Positions 24,078 to 31,920 of a DNA stretch of 32,000 bases are shown piece by piece. A program made the position numbers and the translations under genes. Under the pieces are notes generated by a model. It was given only the letters and a program-made list of their open reading frames with translations. It had not been told where the DNA came from and made no database searches. How positions within the stretch are numbered: the stretch's first letter is position 1; each line of letters starts with the position of its first letter. The stretch is from Caryophanales bacterium UBA2450 (lineage in GTDB: Bacteria > Bacillota_I > Bacilli_A > RFN20 > CAG-826), in the NCBI GenBank assembly GCA_002342545.1, contig DDQE01000064.1, positions 701-32,700 of the forward strand, read 5' to 3'.

Positions 24078-25160
24078 ATGGGAAATCAAAAACTTAGAAA
24101 AATTAAAGAAGTAAATGGTTGGAAAGTGAATCACCCTCATAGCGCATCTAATAATGTCTATGCAATTTTCACTTTGATATTTTCATTATTCCCTCTTTGC
24201 TTATTATTCATCCCTTTATATTCTGATGTTCCTGTTGATTTCCGTAGTGGATTAAATGGATTAGATATTTTTAGATATACAATTGATAAATTAACTGAAT
24301 TATTTAGTAAACTCTTCACAGGCTCTCCTAGTGTAGTAGCCACTAACCCATATATTGACATGATGTCACAGGGATTATTTGATCCTAGCGAAAACCCAGT
24401 AATGTCACAAGCTGTAATGTACACGTTTGTGGCTATGGGTGTCATCCTTGCTCTAATTATGGTTTTATCAGTAGTGCTTATTATTCTATCAATCGTCCAT
24501 TTAGCCAAAGGCTATTTAAAGAGCTCTGCTGCAGTAAAACGTATTGCAATTACTGACTTTATCTTTACTTTATTGATATTCGTTGGTTTTATATTCATCT
24601 TCTTTACAGTAAGAGCTTTAACAACTCCACCTGCGGATTTATTCGTCTGGTTAACCGCAATTCCTTTAGGAGTTAGTTTATTCTTCGCTATTTTCTTTGC
24701 TAGCTTCCATGGTTCATATTTTAGAGATTCGATTTTAGAAAAAGATCTTAAACTTCAAGATGAAGAAATTACCGTGGAACACGTTTCTAAAGTTCATGAA
24801 ATTAACAAAGTTAAATACACTGAAAGTACAACCTTACCACCAAAATTAGAATCTATTGGCGGTCACGCTTTTAGTGAAAATCAAAATTTAATTGTCGCTA
24901 ACATTCCACTTAATATTACTAAGCTAGGTGCTGGAGCATTTGCTAACTGTTTAAATTTACAAGTTGTTTCAATTCCAAATTCCGTTAAAGAAATTGGTTT
25001 CAACTGTTTCTTCAACTGCGTGGAGTTAGAAAGAATTAATTATGCAGGCACAAAAGCTGAGTGGAGAAAAATTAGAAGAGGTTCTAACTGGCTTGCTAAA
25101 GCAAAAACCACAGAAGTTGTTTGTTTGGACGGTACAGTGATTGTTAACCCATATCATTAA
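24078..25160 (+). CDS. Membrane protein with C-terminal BspA-type leucine-rich repeats
   Basis: 360 residues. After a basic N-terminus there is one hydrophobic segment (about 27-48), an extracytoplasmic stretch of about 60 residues, and three more segments (about 115-140, 155-178, 190-213). The last third (about 245-360) is soluble and carries LRR_5/BspA-type repeats: LESIGGHAFSENQNLIVANI, ITKLGAGAFANCLNLQVVSI, VKEIGFNCFFNCVELERINY, then the typical end GTKAEWRKI. With four segments and a basic start the repeats would sit in the cytoplasm, which is odd for a BspA-type domain normally found outside. Function unknown; the next gene is LicD, two bases away. Confidence 0.8.
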   Translation: MGNQKLRKIKEVNGWKVNHPHSASNNVYAIFTLIFSLFPLCLLFIPLYSDVPVDFRSGLNGLDIFRYTIDKLTELFSKLFTGSPSVVATNPYIDMMSQGLFDPSENPVMSQAVMYTFVAMGVILALIMVLSVVLIILSIVHLAKGYLKSSAAVKRIAITDFIFTLLIFVGFIFIFFTVRALTTPPADLFVWLTAIPLGVSLFFAIFFASFHGSYFRDSILEKDLKLQDEEITVEHVSKVHEINKVKYTESTTLPPKLESIGGHAFSENQNLIVANIPLNITKLGAGAFANCLNLQVVSIPNSVKEIGFNCFFNCVELERINYAGTKAEWRKIRRGSNWLAKAKTTEVVCLDGTVIVNPYH

Positions 25161-25161
25161 A

Positions 25162-26052
25162 ATGAATGAATTTATTGTCGATAACAATCGATATATATTA
25201 GCCAAAGATCAAAATAATAACGATGTCGATAACAAAACAGTTCAAGACATCGTTTTTCAAATTATTCTAGAAATTGATCGCATCTGCCGTAAACACAATA
25301 TTGATTATGCTTTATCTTTTGGTAGCGCCCTTGGCCTATATAAATATGGTGATTTTATCCCTTGGGATGATGACGCAGATATTGTTATTGATTACTTTGA
25401 TTATCCTAGATTTGTCGAAGCGTTAAAAAGCGATTTGAAGGATAATTTTACTTTCGATTGTTATTTAACTAATCCGCGATATAATCCTCTAATTCCAGCT
25501 TTAAAAATTCGAGATAAAAATACATATGTTAAAGAAGCTAATCGGTTTACTCTTCCAGATCACACAAAAGATAGAGGCTTGTTTGTAGATGTTTGCCTAT
25601 TTATGGGCGTTCCTAAGGACAGAAAAGAGCATCTAAAGCTTATTAAATATAGTAAACATAAAATTATTAAATATGTAGTGGGTGACGCTTTCTTTCATCT
25701 CAAAATGAATAGAACTAGAAGAAAGCTATTAGAATTTGAAAAGACAGTAGCGGAAACATATAAAAACAGTGATTATGTTTCTCAAACGGTAATCATTCCT
25801 TTTCAAGACCATCCATATAAGATGGTTCATTCTTTAGCTTTTCCTCGCTCAGTTATCTATCCTTTTAAAGAATATGAGTTTAGAGGTCACAAAATTTATT
25901 CTTTTAACAATATCGAAGAATTTTCTAGACTTCGTTATGGTGAATCAGCCTTAAAGAAATTTGACGAAGCTACTAATTCCTATATTGAAACTTATCCTCA
26001 CTCAAAAAAGAAAAGTGGTCATTTAAAGAAAATTATCTTCCTAAATAAATAA
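25162..26052 (+). CDS. LicD-family nucleotidyltransferase-like protein
   Basis: 296 residues from the ATG at 25162, one base after the preceding stop; an in-frame TTG at 25141 is rejected. The LicD core is clear: IDYALSFGSALGLYKYGDFIPWDDDADIVI at residues 47-76, with Gly54-Ser55 and the metal-binding Asp69-Asp73 cluster. LicD proteins attach phosphocholine or other phosphodiester groups to cell-surface glycans; other members act in polysaccharide modification. A surface-decoration role fits an organism with several exposed proteins. The donor and acceptor are unknown. A hairpin terminator follows after the leader promoter of rimP. Confidence 0.88.
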   Translation: MNEFIVDNNRYILAKDQNNNDVDNKTVQDIVFQIILEIDRICRKHNIDYALSFGSALGLYKYGDFIPWDDDADIVIDYFDYPRFVEALKSDLKDNFTFDCYLTNPRYNPLIPALKIRDKNTYVKEANRFTLPDHTKDRGLFVDVCLFMGVPKDRKEHLKLIKYSKHKIIKYVVGDAFFHLKMNRTRRKLLEFEKTVAETYKNSDYVSQTVIIPFQDHPYKMVHSLAFPRSVIYPFKEYEFRGHKIYSFNNIEEFSRLRYGESALKKFDEATNSYIETYPHSKKKSGHLKKIIFLNK

Positions 26053-26057
26053 AGTGT

Positions 26058-26086
26058 TTGCATTTTAAATAATACATATGTATATT
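26058..26086 (+). promoter_or_regulatory. Promoter of the rimP-nusA-infB operon
   Basis: TTGCAT (26058-26063), 17-base spacer, TATATT (26081-26086). Transcription would begin near 26093, leaving a leader of about 72 bases before rimP. Confidence 0.65.
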
Positions 26087-26092
26087 TATTCT

Positions 26093-26154
26093 TGCGTTTA
26101 GTAATAGACGCATTACTCTGAATAAGAGTGCCCAGATAGGCACTCTTTGTTTTT
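26093..26154 (+). promoter_or_regulatory. Attenuator-like leader with terminator and competing hairpins
   Basis: AAGAGTGCC (26124-26132) pairs with GGCACTCTT (26139-26147), followed by T-rich bases: an intrinsic terminator. Upstream, TGCGTTT (26093-26099) can pair with AGACGCA (26106-26112). Its loop AGTAAT (26100-26105) can instead pair with ATTACT (26112-26117), and ACTCT (26115-26119) can pair with AGAGT (26125-26129), which would break the terminator stem. The terminator may also serve the licD gene. Confidence 0.6.
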
Positions 26155-26165
26155 AAAGGAGATAT

Positions 26166-26624
26166 ATGGACATTAAATCAATTGAAAGCAAACTTAAAGA
26201 AAAAATTAACCTTTTAGGTTATGATTTTGTTTCTTTATCTAGCAAGAAGGACAAAGGTGACTTAATTTTATCTATTGTTGTGGATAGAGTTGAGCCGATC
26301 GATATGAAAAGTATTGTTAGTTTAAGTGAAGAACTTTCTAAATATTTAGATGAGATTGACTCTTCTAGTGAACCATATATCTTAGATATTTCTTCTTTAG
26401 GGGCCGAGAAGCCTCTAAAGATTGAATCCTTAAAAGATTATATTAATAGATACGTGCATGTTCACGTTACTAATCCTATTAAAGGAGAAAATATCTTTGA
26501 GGGCGATTTAGTGGATGTTAAAGAAAATGAAATCACTGTCGCTGTTAAAAATAAAACCAGAGTAAATAACATTGTTATATTACTTAGTAATATATATAAA
26601 ATTCGTTTAGCAATTAAATTTTAA
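26166..26624 (+). CDS. rimP: Ribosome maturation factor RimP
   Basis: 152 residues, standard size, with a perfect AGGAG ribosome site. The N-terminal alpha/beta domain has VDRVEPIDMKSIVSLSEELSKYLD, and YILDISSLGAEKPLK corresponds to the conserved L-E-V-S-S-P-G-x-x-R-P-L segment. The C-terminal SM-like domain (about 90-152) includes FEGDLVDVKENEITVAV. RimP helps assemble the 30S subunit. It starts the usual operon and is followed by nusA after 13 bases. Confidence 0.95.
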   Translation: MDIKSIESKLKEKINLLGYDFVSLSSKKDKGDLILSIVVDRVEPIDMKSIVSLSEELSKYLDEIDSSSEPYILDISSLGAEKPLKIESLKDYINRYVHVHVTNPIKGENIFEGDLVDVKENEITVAVKNKTRVNNIVILLSNIYKIRLAIKF

Positions 26625-26637
26625 GGAGTAATTATTT

Positions 26638-28284
26638 ATGGCTATTAACGTGAATGAAGTCAATGCTGCCTTAGAGGCCATTGAGGTCAACAAAGGAATT
26701 TCTAGAGATGTAGTTATTCAAGCTTTAAAAGAATCCATGATGAAAGCTTTTAGAAAATCTCTAGGAGCGGATGACGCACTCGTGGGAGTGGATATCGATC
26801 TTGATAAAGGCGTTTTTGAAATGTACCAAATTAAAAACGTTGTTGAAGATGTGCAAGACGATTTACTTGAAATCTCTGTCGAGGACGCCAACGAAGATAA
26901 GGCAAAGAGTTATAAAGTCGGTGATGAATACCGCATCTATGTCCCTATCGAAGAATTAAGAAAGGCAATGGTTATTACCATTAAGTCTTTATTAAAACAA
27001 AAATTCGCTGAAGCGGAAAAAGAAGTCTTACACGAACAATTTAAAGATAAGATTAACACTTTAATCACTGGTCGAGTGGAACAATATGATGAAAGAGGGG
27101 CTACTGTTAACATCGGTAAAGCCAGTGTCTATCTCACTAGAAAAGAAATGATTAAAGATGAAAAATTTGCTTTAGGCGATACTATTAAATTATTTGTTGA
27201 AGATGTCGCTACTGGTCCTAGAGGCGCCCATATTGTTGTCTCTCGTTCCTCAGAAGGCTTCTTAAAAGCAATCATGACCGAAGAAATTCACGATATATAT
27301 GATGGCACAATTGAAATTGTGGCTGTCGCTAGAGAAGCAGGAGAAAGAAGTAAAGTTGCTGTCACTTCTAAAGATATCAATGTTGATCCAGCTGGAGCCT
27401 GTATTGGTCCAAATGGTACCAGAATTCAAAAAGTCGTTTCCCAATTAGGTAATGGTGCTTCTAAAGAAAAGATTGATATCATCACTTATAAAGACAACGT
27501 TGGTTTATACATCATGGAATCTTTAAAACCAGCACAAGTTGTCGGAGTTAAAGTTGATAGCGAAAAGAAATCCGCTTTAGTGGTTGTTAAAGATGATTCT
27601 TTATCTTTAGCTATTGGTAGAAAGGGCGTTAACGCTAGACTTGCCGTTAAATTAACTGGATATCATATTGATATCAAAGTGGAATCTGACGCTGAAGCCG
27701 AAGGTTTAGAATATCAAACATTTGAAGAATTATCTGCTTTAGATATGCAAGAGCATGCTTTAAAAGTTGCAGAAGCTCAAAAACAATCTCTTGTCTATCA
27801 AAACGATTATAGTGGAGCGCTTCCAGGACTTCCTGAAGGATATGTTGCTCCTCAAGAAAGAACTTATGAAGCAGAATCTAATGATTTTGATGAGACTTTA
27901 GAAGAAGTCGCTGAAAGCGAAGAACTTAAAGCTGCTCCAAAAGAAGAAGAAAAAGTTGAAGAAGTTACTGAACCAGTTGAAGAAGCTCCAGCTAAAGAAG
28001 AAGCAACTACTTCAGTTAAGACTACAACTACATTAGAAGATTTAGAAAAATCCTTAGAAGATTCTTCTAAGAACAATAAAAAATCCACTTCTAGTAAGCG
28101 TAAGAAAAAAGCCGAAGAAGAAAAAGAGGAAGAAAAGGTTATTAAGCATGCGGATACTCCACGTATGTCTATCTATACCGAAGAAGAACTCAAAGAAATG
28201 GAAGCCGAAGAAGAGGCTGAAGAAGAAGTCGAAGAAGACGATATTGATTATGATGAATATGATCAATATTACGACGAGGACTAA
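26638..28284 (+). CDS. nusA: Transcription termination/antitermination factor NusA with long acidic tail
   Basis: 548 residues. The order is N-terminal RNA-polymerase-binding domain (about 1-130), S1 domain (about 135-200, RVEQYDERGATVNIGK), KH1 with GACIGPNGTRIQKV (about 251-265) and KH2 with LAIGRKGVNARLAVKLTGY (about 322-340). From about residue 400 the chain is low-complexity, Glu/Lys/Ser-rich, ending EEVEEDDIDYDEYDQYYDED. B. subtilis NusA is about 370 residues and stops after KH2, so this tail is extra; E. coli has two folded acidic repeats there, which this tail does not resemble. NusA enhances pausing and termination. It may regulate its own operon through the leader terminator. Confidence 0.95.
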   Translation: MAINVNEVNAALEAIEVNKGISRDVVIQALKESMMKAFRKSLGADDALVGVDIDLDKGVFEMYQIKNVVEDVQDDLLEISVEDANEDKAKSYKVGDEYRIYVPIEELRKAMVITIKSLLKQKFAEAEKEVLHEQFKDKINTLITGRVEQYDERGATVNIGKASVYLTRKEMIKDEKFALGDTIKLFVEDVATGPRGAHIVVSRSSEGFLKAIMTEEIHDIYDGTIEIVAVAREAGERSKVAVTSKDINVDPAGACIGPNGTRIQKVVSQLGNGASKEKIDIITYKDNVGLYIMESLKPAQVVGVKVDSEKKSALVVVKDDSLSLAIGRKGVNARLAVKLTGYHIDIKVESDAEAEGLEYQTFEELSALDMQEHALKVAEAQKQSLVYQNDYSGALPGLPEGYVAPQERTYEAESNDFDETLEEVAESEELKAAPKEEEKVEEVTEPVEEAPAKEEATTSVKTTTTLEDLEKSLEDSSKNNKKSTSSKRKKKAEEEKEEEKVIKHADTPRMSIYTEEELKEMEAEEEAEEEVEEDDIDYDEYDQYYDED

Positions 28285-28294
28285 TATTATATAA

Positions 28295-28564
28295 ATGAAT
28301 AAAAAAGCACCAATTTATCGAACTTGTATTGCTACGCGTAAATTACTTTTAAAAAGTGATTTATATCGCATTGTGAAATATAATGGGCAAATCTATCTTG
28401 ATTTAAATCAAGATATGCCAGGAAGAGGTGCTTATATATCAAAAGATTTAAAAGCGATTACTTTAGCGCATGATAAACACTTATTAGCGAAAGCACTTAA
28501 ATGCGAAGTTAAAGAAGAAATCTTCCTAGAGTTAATTAGTGCATTAAGTAAAGAAAAGAGGTAG
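28295..28564 (+). CDS. ylxR: YlxR (RnpM) family RNA-binding protein
   Basis: 89 residues. PIYRTCIATRKLLLKSDLYRIVKY and GRGAYISKD match the YlxR family patterns R-x-C-x-x-x-R and G-R-G-A-Y. YlxR is a small RNA-binding protein, described in B. subtilis as a modulator of RNase P (RnpM). Standard place between nusA and infB. The L7Ae-like ylxQ gene that often follows is missing; infB starts after only five bases. Confidence 0.9.
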   Translation: MNKKAPIYRTCIATRKLLLKSDLYRIVKYNGQIYLDLNQDMPGRGAYISKDLKAITLAHDKHLLAKALKCEVKEEIFLELISALSKEKR

Positions 28565-28569
28565 TGAGT

Positions 28570-30402
28570 ATGGGAAAAAATAACAAACAACGTTTTGAAA
28601 GAGAAACTAATGTTTCCACTAAAATTAACGCGGATAAAGTTAAAACCAAAGTTAATGGTGGTGTCTTTGTTTATACTGGCGCTATCTCAGTCAATGAATT
28701 ATCAAATTCTTTAAATGTTCCAGCAAGCGAAATTATCAAATTCTTATTTATGCAAAAGAAAATGGTGACTATTAACACTGTTTTAGATGATGAACTTATT
28801 GGACTTGTCTGCTTACAATTTGGATATGATTTCCAAAAGAAACATATTGTCGCAGCTGAAAACTTTGAAGAAGTAGAAATTAATGATGACCCATCTAAAC
28901 TTAAAGGTAGACCACCAGTGGTCACTATTATGGGTCACGTCGACCACGGTAAGACCACATTAATCGATGCGATTAGAAATTCTAATTTAGTTGCTGGAGA
29001 AGTAGGTGGAATCTCTCAAGAGATTGGTGCTTATCAAAAGGAAATTAATGGACATAAAATTACCTTTATCGACACTCCAGGTCATGAAGCCTTTACAGCA
29101 ATGAGAAGTAGAGGTGCATCTGTTACTGATATCGTTGTTTTAGTCGTTGCTGCTGATGACGGGGTTATGCCTCAAACAATTGAAGCTATTGACCACGCTA
29201 AAAGTGCCGGAGTTCCAATTATTGTTGCGATTAACAAAATTGATAAGCCAGGTGCCGATCCAGAAAGAGTCAAAAACGAATTAATGCAACACGATATTGT
29301 TGCTGAAGAATATGGTGGAGATGTCATCTGTGTGGAAATCTCTGCGAAAAAGAAGGTTAATATTGATGGACTATTAGAGACTATCATTTTAGTTAGTGAA
29401 ATGAAAGAACTTAAGGCTAATCCAGATCGATACGCTTTAGGTACTGTTTTAGAGGCTAAACTCGACAGAAACGAAGGTCCTAAAGCCACTTTATTAATTC
29501 AAAATGGTACCTTAAAAGAAGGCGACTATTTAGTTGTTGGTACATCCTATGGCAAGGCTAGAAGAATGACTAACGAATTTAAGAAGGTTCTTAATGTTGC
29601 TACCCCATCTACTCCGGTATCTGTTATCGGACTTGCTGAAGTTCCTGAAGCTGGTGACCGCTTTATGGCGTTTGCTGAAGAAAGCGAAGCTCGCGCTATT
29701 GCTTTAAAACGTAAGCAACTTAAAGAAGCTAAAGAAAAGAATAAGACTAGCGCTGCTAGCTTAGATGACTTATATAAGCTCGCTAATAGTGGAGATGTTC
29801 AAACTATTAACATCATCATTAAAGCCGATTCTACAGGTTCTGCTGAAGCCGTTAAAACCTCTTTAGAAAAACTTAATAGTGATAAAATTAACATTAATGT
29901 TATTAGAGCGACTAGTGGTGCTATCACTGAAAGTGATGTCTTATTAGCTAGTGCTTCTAAAGCTATTGTGTATGGCTTTAATGTAAGACCAGACGCTAGA
30001 ACTAGAGCGAAAGCCGAAGAAGAAAAAGTAGAAATTAGATTACATAACATCATCTATGCTTTAATTGAAGAAATTCAAGCCGCGATGAAGGGAATGCTTA
30101 AAAAAGAAAAAGTGGAGAAAGTTACTGGCCAAGCTGAAATTAGAAAATTATTTAAAGTTTCTAAAGTTGGCACTATCGGTGGCTGTATGGTTACTGATGG
30201 AGTGATTAAAAACCAATCTCCAATTAGATTACTTAGAGAAGGGGTTGTAGTTTTTGAAGGAAAACTAGCCTCCTTACAAAGAGAAAAAGATCAAGTTAAA
30301 GAAGTAAAAGCAGGCTTTGAATGTGGCTTATTAATTGATGGCTTTAATGACATTAAAGAAGGCGACATTGTTGAAGGCTATGAAATGGTGGAAGTTGACT
30401 AA
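28570..30402 (+). CDS. infB: Translation initiation factor IF-2
   Basis: 610 residues, short because the long N-terminal region of E. coli or B. subtilis IF2 is reduced to about 110 residues with one IF2_N helix bundle (SVNELSNSLNVPASEIIKFL). The GTPase domain has GHVDHGKT (about 122-129), DTPGH (about 170-175) and NKID (about 222-225), followed by domain II and C-terminal domains that bind fMet-tRNA. The ATG at 28570 is chosen because GAGG lies eight bases before it; an in-frame GTG at 28564 is too close. Its stop overlaps the rbfA start (TAATG). Confidence 0.97.
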   Translation: MGKNNKQRFERETNVSTKINADKVKTKVNGGVFVYTGAISVNELSNSLNVPASEIIKFLFMQKKMVTINTVLDDELIGLVCLQFGYDFQKKHIVAAENFEEVEINDDPSKLKGRPPVVTIMGHVDHGKTTLIDAIRNSNLVAGEVGGISQEIGAYQKEINGHKITFIDTPGHEAFTAMRSRGASVTDIVVLVVAADDGVMPQTIEAIDHAKSAGVPIIVAINKIDKPGADPERVKNELMQHDIVAEEYGGDVICVEISAKKKVNIDGLLETIILVSEMKELKANPDRYALGTVLEAKLDRNEGPKATLLIQNGTLKEGDYLVVGTSYGKARRMTNEFKKVLNVATPSTPVSVIGLAEVPEAGDRFMAFAEESEARAIALKRKQLKEAKEKNKTSAASLDDLYKLANSGDVQTINIIIKADSTGSAEAVKTSLEKLNSDKININVIRATSGAITESDVLLASASKAIVYGFNVRPDARTRAKAEEEKVEIRLHNIIYALIEEIQAAMKGMLKKEKVEKVTGQAEIRKLFKVSKVGTIGGCMVTDGVIKNQSPIRLLREGVVVFEGKLASLQREKDQVKEVKAGFECGLLIDGFNDIKEGDIVEGYEMVEVD

Positions 30403-30728
30403 TGGCAAATAAACAAGAACGCATTGCTTCTATCATTAGAAAAAACATCGCAGAGATTATCCAATTTGAGGTTAAAGACCCACATCTAGGATTTATCTCA
30501 ATTCCGGAAGTTAGAGTCTCTAAAGATTTCTCTTATGCGACTGTATATGTATCTTTCTTTAAAGATGAAGATATTGAACCTTCTTTAGCCGCATTAAATA
30601 AGGCAAAAGGATTTATTAGAACCGAACTAGCGCATAAATTAGACACTAGAAGAGTTCCAGAGATAAGATTTGTCTTAGATGAAGGCTATAAAAGAGAAGA
30701 AAAAATTTCTGAATTATTATCTAAATAG
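30402..30728 (+). CDS. rbfA: Ribosome-binding factor A
   Basis: 108 residues with the KH-like fold motifs of RbfA: N-terminal ERIASIIRKNIAEIIQFEVKDP, SIPEVRVSKDFSYATVYVSF and a C-terminal RRVPEIRFVLDEGYKREEKI. It acts in late 30S maturation and cold adaptation. The ATG overlaps the infB stop. The usual truB and ribF do not follow; the operon ends here at a strong terminator, after which the mobile element begins. Confidence 0.95.
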   Translation: MANKQERIASIIRKNIAEIIQFEVKDPHLGFISIPEVRVSKDFSYATVYVSFFKDEDIEPSLAALNKAKGFIRTELAHKLDTRRVPEIRFVLDEGYKREEKISELLSK

Positions 30729-30739
30729 ATTTAAAAAAG

Positions 30740-30763
30740 AAGACGAAAATAATCGTCTTTTTT
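30740..30763 (+). terminator. Terminator of the rimP-rbfA operon
   Basis: AAGACGA (30740-30746), loop of six, TCGTCTT (30753-30759), T-run to 30763. Confidence 0.9.
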
Positions 30764-30890
30764 GTTGCTTTTCTACGTTAACTAAATTAGTTCACAAGTT
30801 GTGAGCCAAAATGAAGCAAGACTAAAAAAAGGGCTGTTAAGAAACCTACAAGGTGATTTAGCCCTTTTTTCTTATGACCAATTCTACTTT

Positions 30891-30914
30891 TTAACAGATA
30901 AACTGTTAAGAAAC
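30891..30914 (+). repeat. Internal palindrome copy 1 of the element
   Basis: TTAACAG (30891-30897), spacer ATAAA, CTGTTAA (30903-30909), followed by GAAAC. Same arrangement as copy 2 at 30978-31002. Confidence 0.8.
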
Positions 30915-30977
30915 AAATAAAATCACCTATTATTTATACTTTAGTATAAGTTTTAATTAAACATTTGTCTTATCACA

Positions 30978-31002
30978 CTTAACAGATAAACTGTTAAGAA
31001 AC
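30978..31002 (+). repeat. Internal palindrome copy 2 of the element
   Basis: CTTAACAG (30978-30985), spacer ATAAA, CTGTTAAG (30991-30998), followed by AAAC. The 12-mer core matches the terminal repeats. Confidence 0.8.
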
Positions 31003-31140
31003 CATAAATTATATTTCCTACTAAAAGCAACGGAAGGAAAAAACAATAAAATGATAAAAAGTAATTAAAATGAGTTAAAAAATAAAAAAAGAACTGTTTT
31101 ACTTCGCAGGTTTCTTAACAGCCCCTTTTCTAATAGATAA

Positions 31141-31269
31141 GAAAACCACTATAAAAAAGAGTTAGCAACAGTGTTGTTCTTTAAATCTAATAATAAACTT
31201 CAGCTATTATTAATTATTGTTCTTGTGTCTTCTGGAATGATATTAAACACTTTAGCAGGATTAATATAA
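31141..31269 (+). pseudogene. C-terminal fragment of a membrane protein next to the element
   Basis: A 42-codon frame, opened just after a TAA at the element's edge, reads HYKKELATVLFFKSNNK and then a 22-residue hydrophobic segment (LLIIVLVSSGMILNTLAG) and stops at 31267. It has no ATG at its start. It looks like the last membrane segment of a protein whose front is gone. No matching front part was found on the left side of the element, so a simple insertion is not shown. Confidence 0.3.
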
Positions 31270-31320
31270 ATTAAAACTTAAAATCATACTGTTTTTTTTC
31301 AGTTTGTTTTGAAAGAATAC

Positions 31321-31347
31321 TTGATATGATAAAACATATCGTATAAT
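31321..31347 (+). promoter_or_regulatory. Promoter with operator palindrome for the DUF2442-HTH gene
   Basis: TTGATA (31321-31326) and TATAAT (31342-31347) with a 15-base spacer. The palindrome GATATG-ATAAAA-CATATC (31323-31340) fills the spacer, so a bound repressor would block the polymerase. The HTH protein encoded downstream is the likely repressor (inference). Confidence 0.55.
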
Positions 31348-31351
31348 AAAA

Positions 31352-31459
31352 ATGTATTACATTGAAGATGAATATAATCCGCCACATATTCATGCTAAAT
31401 ACAACAAATTTGAATGGATTTTCAACATTGATTTTGAAGAATTAAAATTCAAGGAGTAA
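31352..31459 (+). pseudogene. DUF4160 protein, N-terminally truncated (35 aa)
   Basis: MYYIEDEYNPPHIHAKYNK matches the DUF4160 centre (D-E-H-N-P-P-H-I-H-A-x-Y). Normal members are about 80 residues and carry about 12-15 more residues in front; here a TGA lies ten codons upstream in frame and the first ATG starts at the conserved MYY. The C-terminus is also short. The ATG is only four bases from the -10 box, so it may not be in the transcript at all. DUF4160 usually pairs with DUF2442, as here (AAGGAG between them). Broken remnant or unusually short partner. Confidence 0.55.
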
Positions 31460-31461
31460 TT

Positions 31462-31920
31462 ATGAATAATTTAATTGTTAAAATTGAGCCAAAGAAAAAT
31501 ATGATTTTAATTGCAACTTTTGCTGATGGTGAAGTTGTCTCTTTTGATGTTAAAACACTATTTGAAAAATATCCTGTATTTCACGCTCTAGAAGATGAAA
31601 AATTATTTAAAAGCGTTGTCATTGATGGCGTTGGATATGGTATTAGCTGGGATGATGATTTGGATTTATCTAGCGATGGTATTTATTCTAAAGGTGAACA
31701 TATAGATAAAGTTGATCCTGAAATCAAATTGATTGTTGGACAAGCTATCGCTGAAGCGAGAAACGAAAAAGGGATGAGCCAAAGAGAATTAGCATCCAAA
31801 ACCGGTGTTATGCAAGCTGAAATTTCTAAAATAGAGCAAGGAAAAGGAAATCCAACTTTGTTGACACTTCAAAAAATAGCAAAATCACTAGGAAGATCAA
31901 TTTCTTCATTTTTGCTCTAA
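31462..31920 (+). CDS. DUF2442 / Xre-type HTH fusion protein
   Basis: 152 residues. Residues about 1-85 are DUF2442 (ATFADGEVVSFDVKTLFEKYP, then YGISWDDDLDLSSDGIY). Residues about 90-152 are an HTH_3 domain (EARNEKGMSQRELASKTGV, SKIEQGKGNPTLLTLQKIAKSLG), so the protein should bind DNA. An AAGGAG ribosome site precedes it. It is the second gene of a DUF4160-DUF2442 pair, an arrangement of toxin-antitoxin style whose activity is not well described. It probably represses its own promoter at 31321-31347. Confidence 0.85.
   Translation: MNNLIVKIEPKKNMILIATFADGEVVSFDVKTLFEKYPVFHALEDEKLFKSVVIDGVGYGISWDDDLDLSSDGIYSKGEHIDKVDPEIKLIVGQAIAEARNEKGMSQRELASKTGVMQAEISKIEQGKGNPTLLTLQKIAKSLGRSISSFLL

Larger units (their letters stand above)
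30826..31129. mobile_element. MITE-like element, 304 bp, with 22-bp terminal inverted repeats
   Basis: The left end 30826-30847 and right end 31108-31129 are inverted copies with one mismatch (A4-A/G-GGG, then CTGTTAAGAAACCT). The 4-bp CTAA flanks both sides (30822-30825 and 31130-31133), as expected for a target duplication. No transposase or other reading frame is inside. Within the element lie two more copies of the core CTGTTAAGAAAC, each inside a hairpin. The left end also pairs with AGCCCTTTTTT at 30860-30870, forming a terminator-like stem. Non-autonomous transposable element is the best reading; copy number in the genome would decide. Confidence 0.7.

Noticed and set aside
27864..28266. 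Minus-strand Ser/Val-rich and Phe-rich frames under the nusA tail
   Set aside because: They are mirror images of the Glu/Lys-rich repeats of NusA.
30826..31129. CRISPR array (four copies of CTGTTAAGAAAC)
   Set aside because: Spacing is irregular, one copy is inverted and two copies are parts of palindromes; this fits a transposable element.
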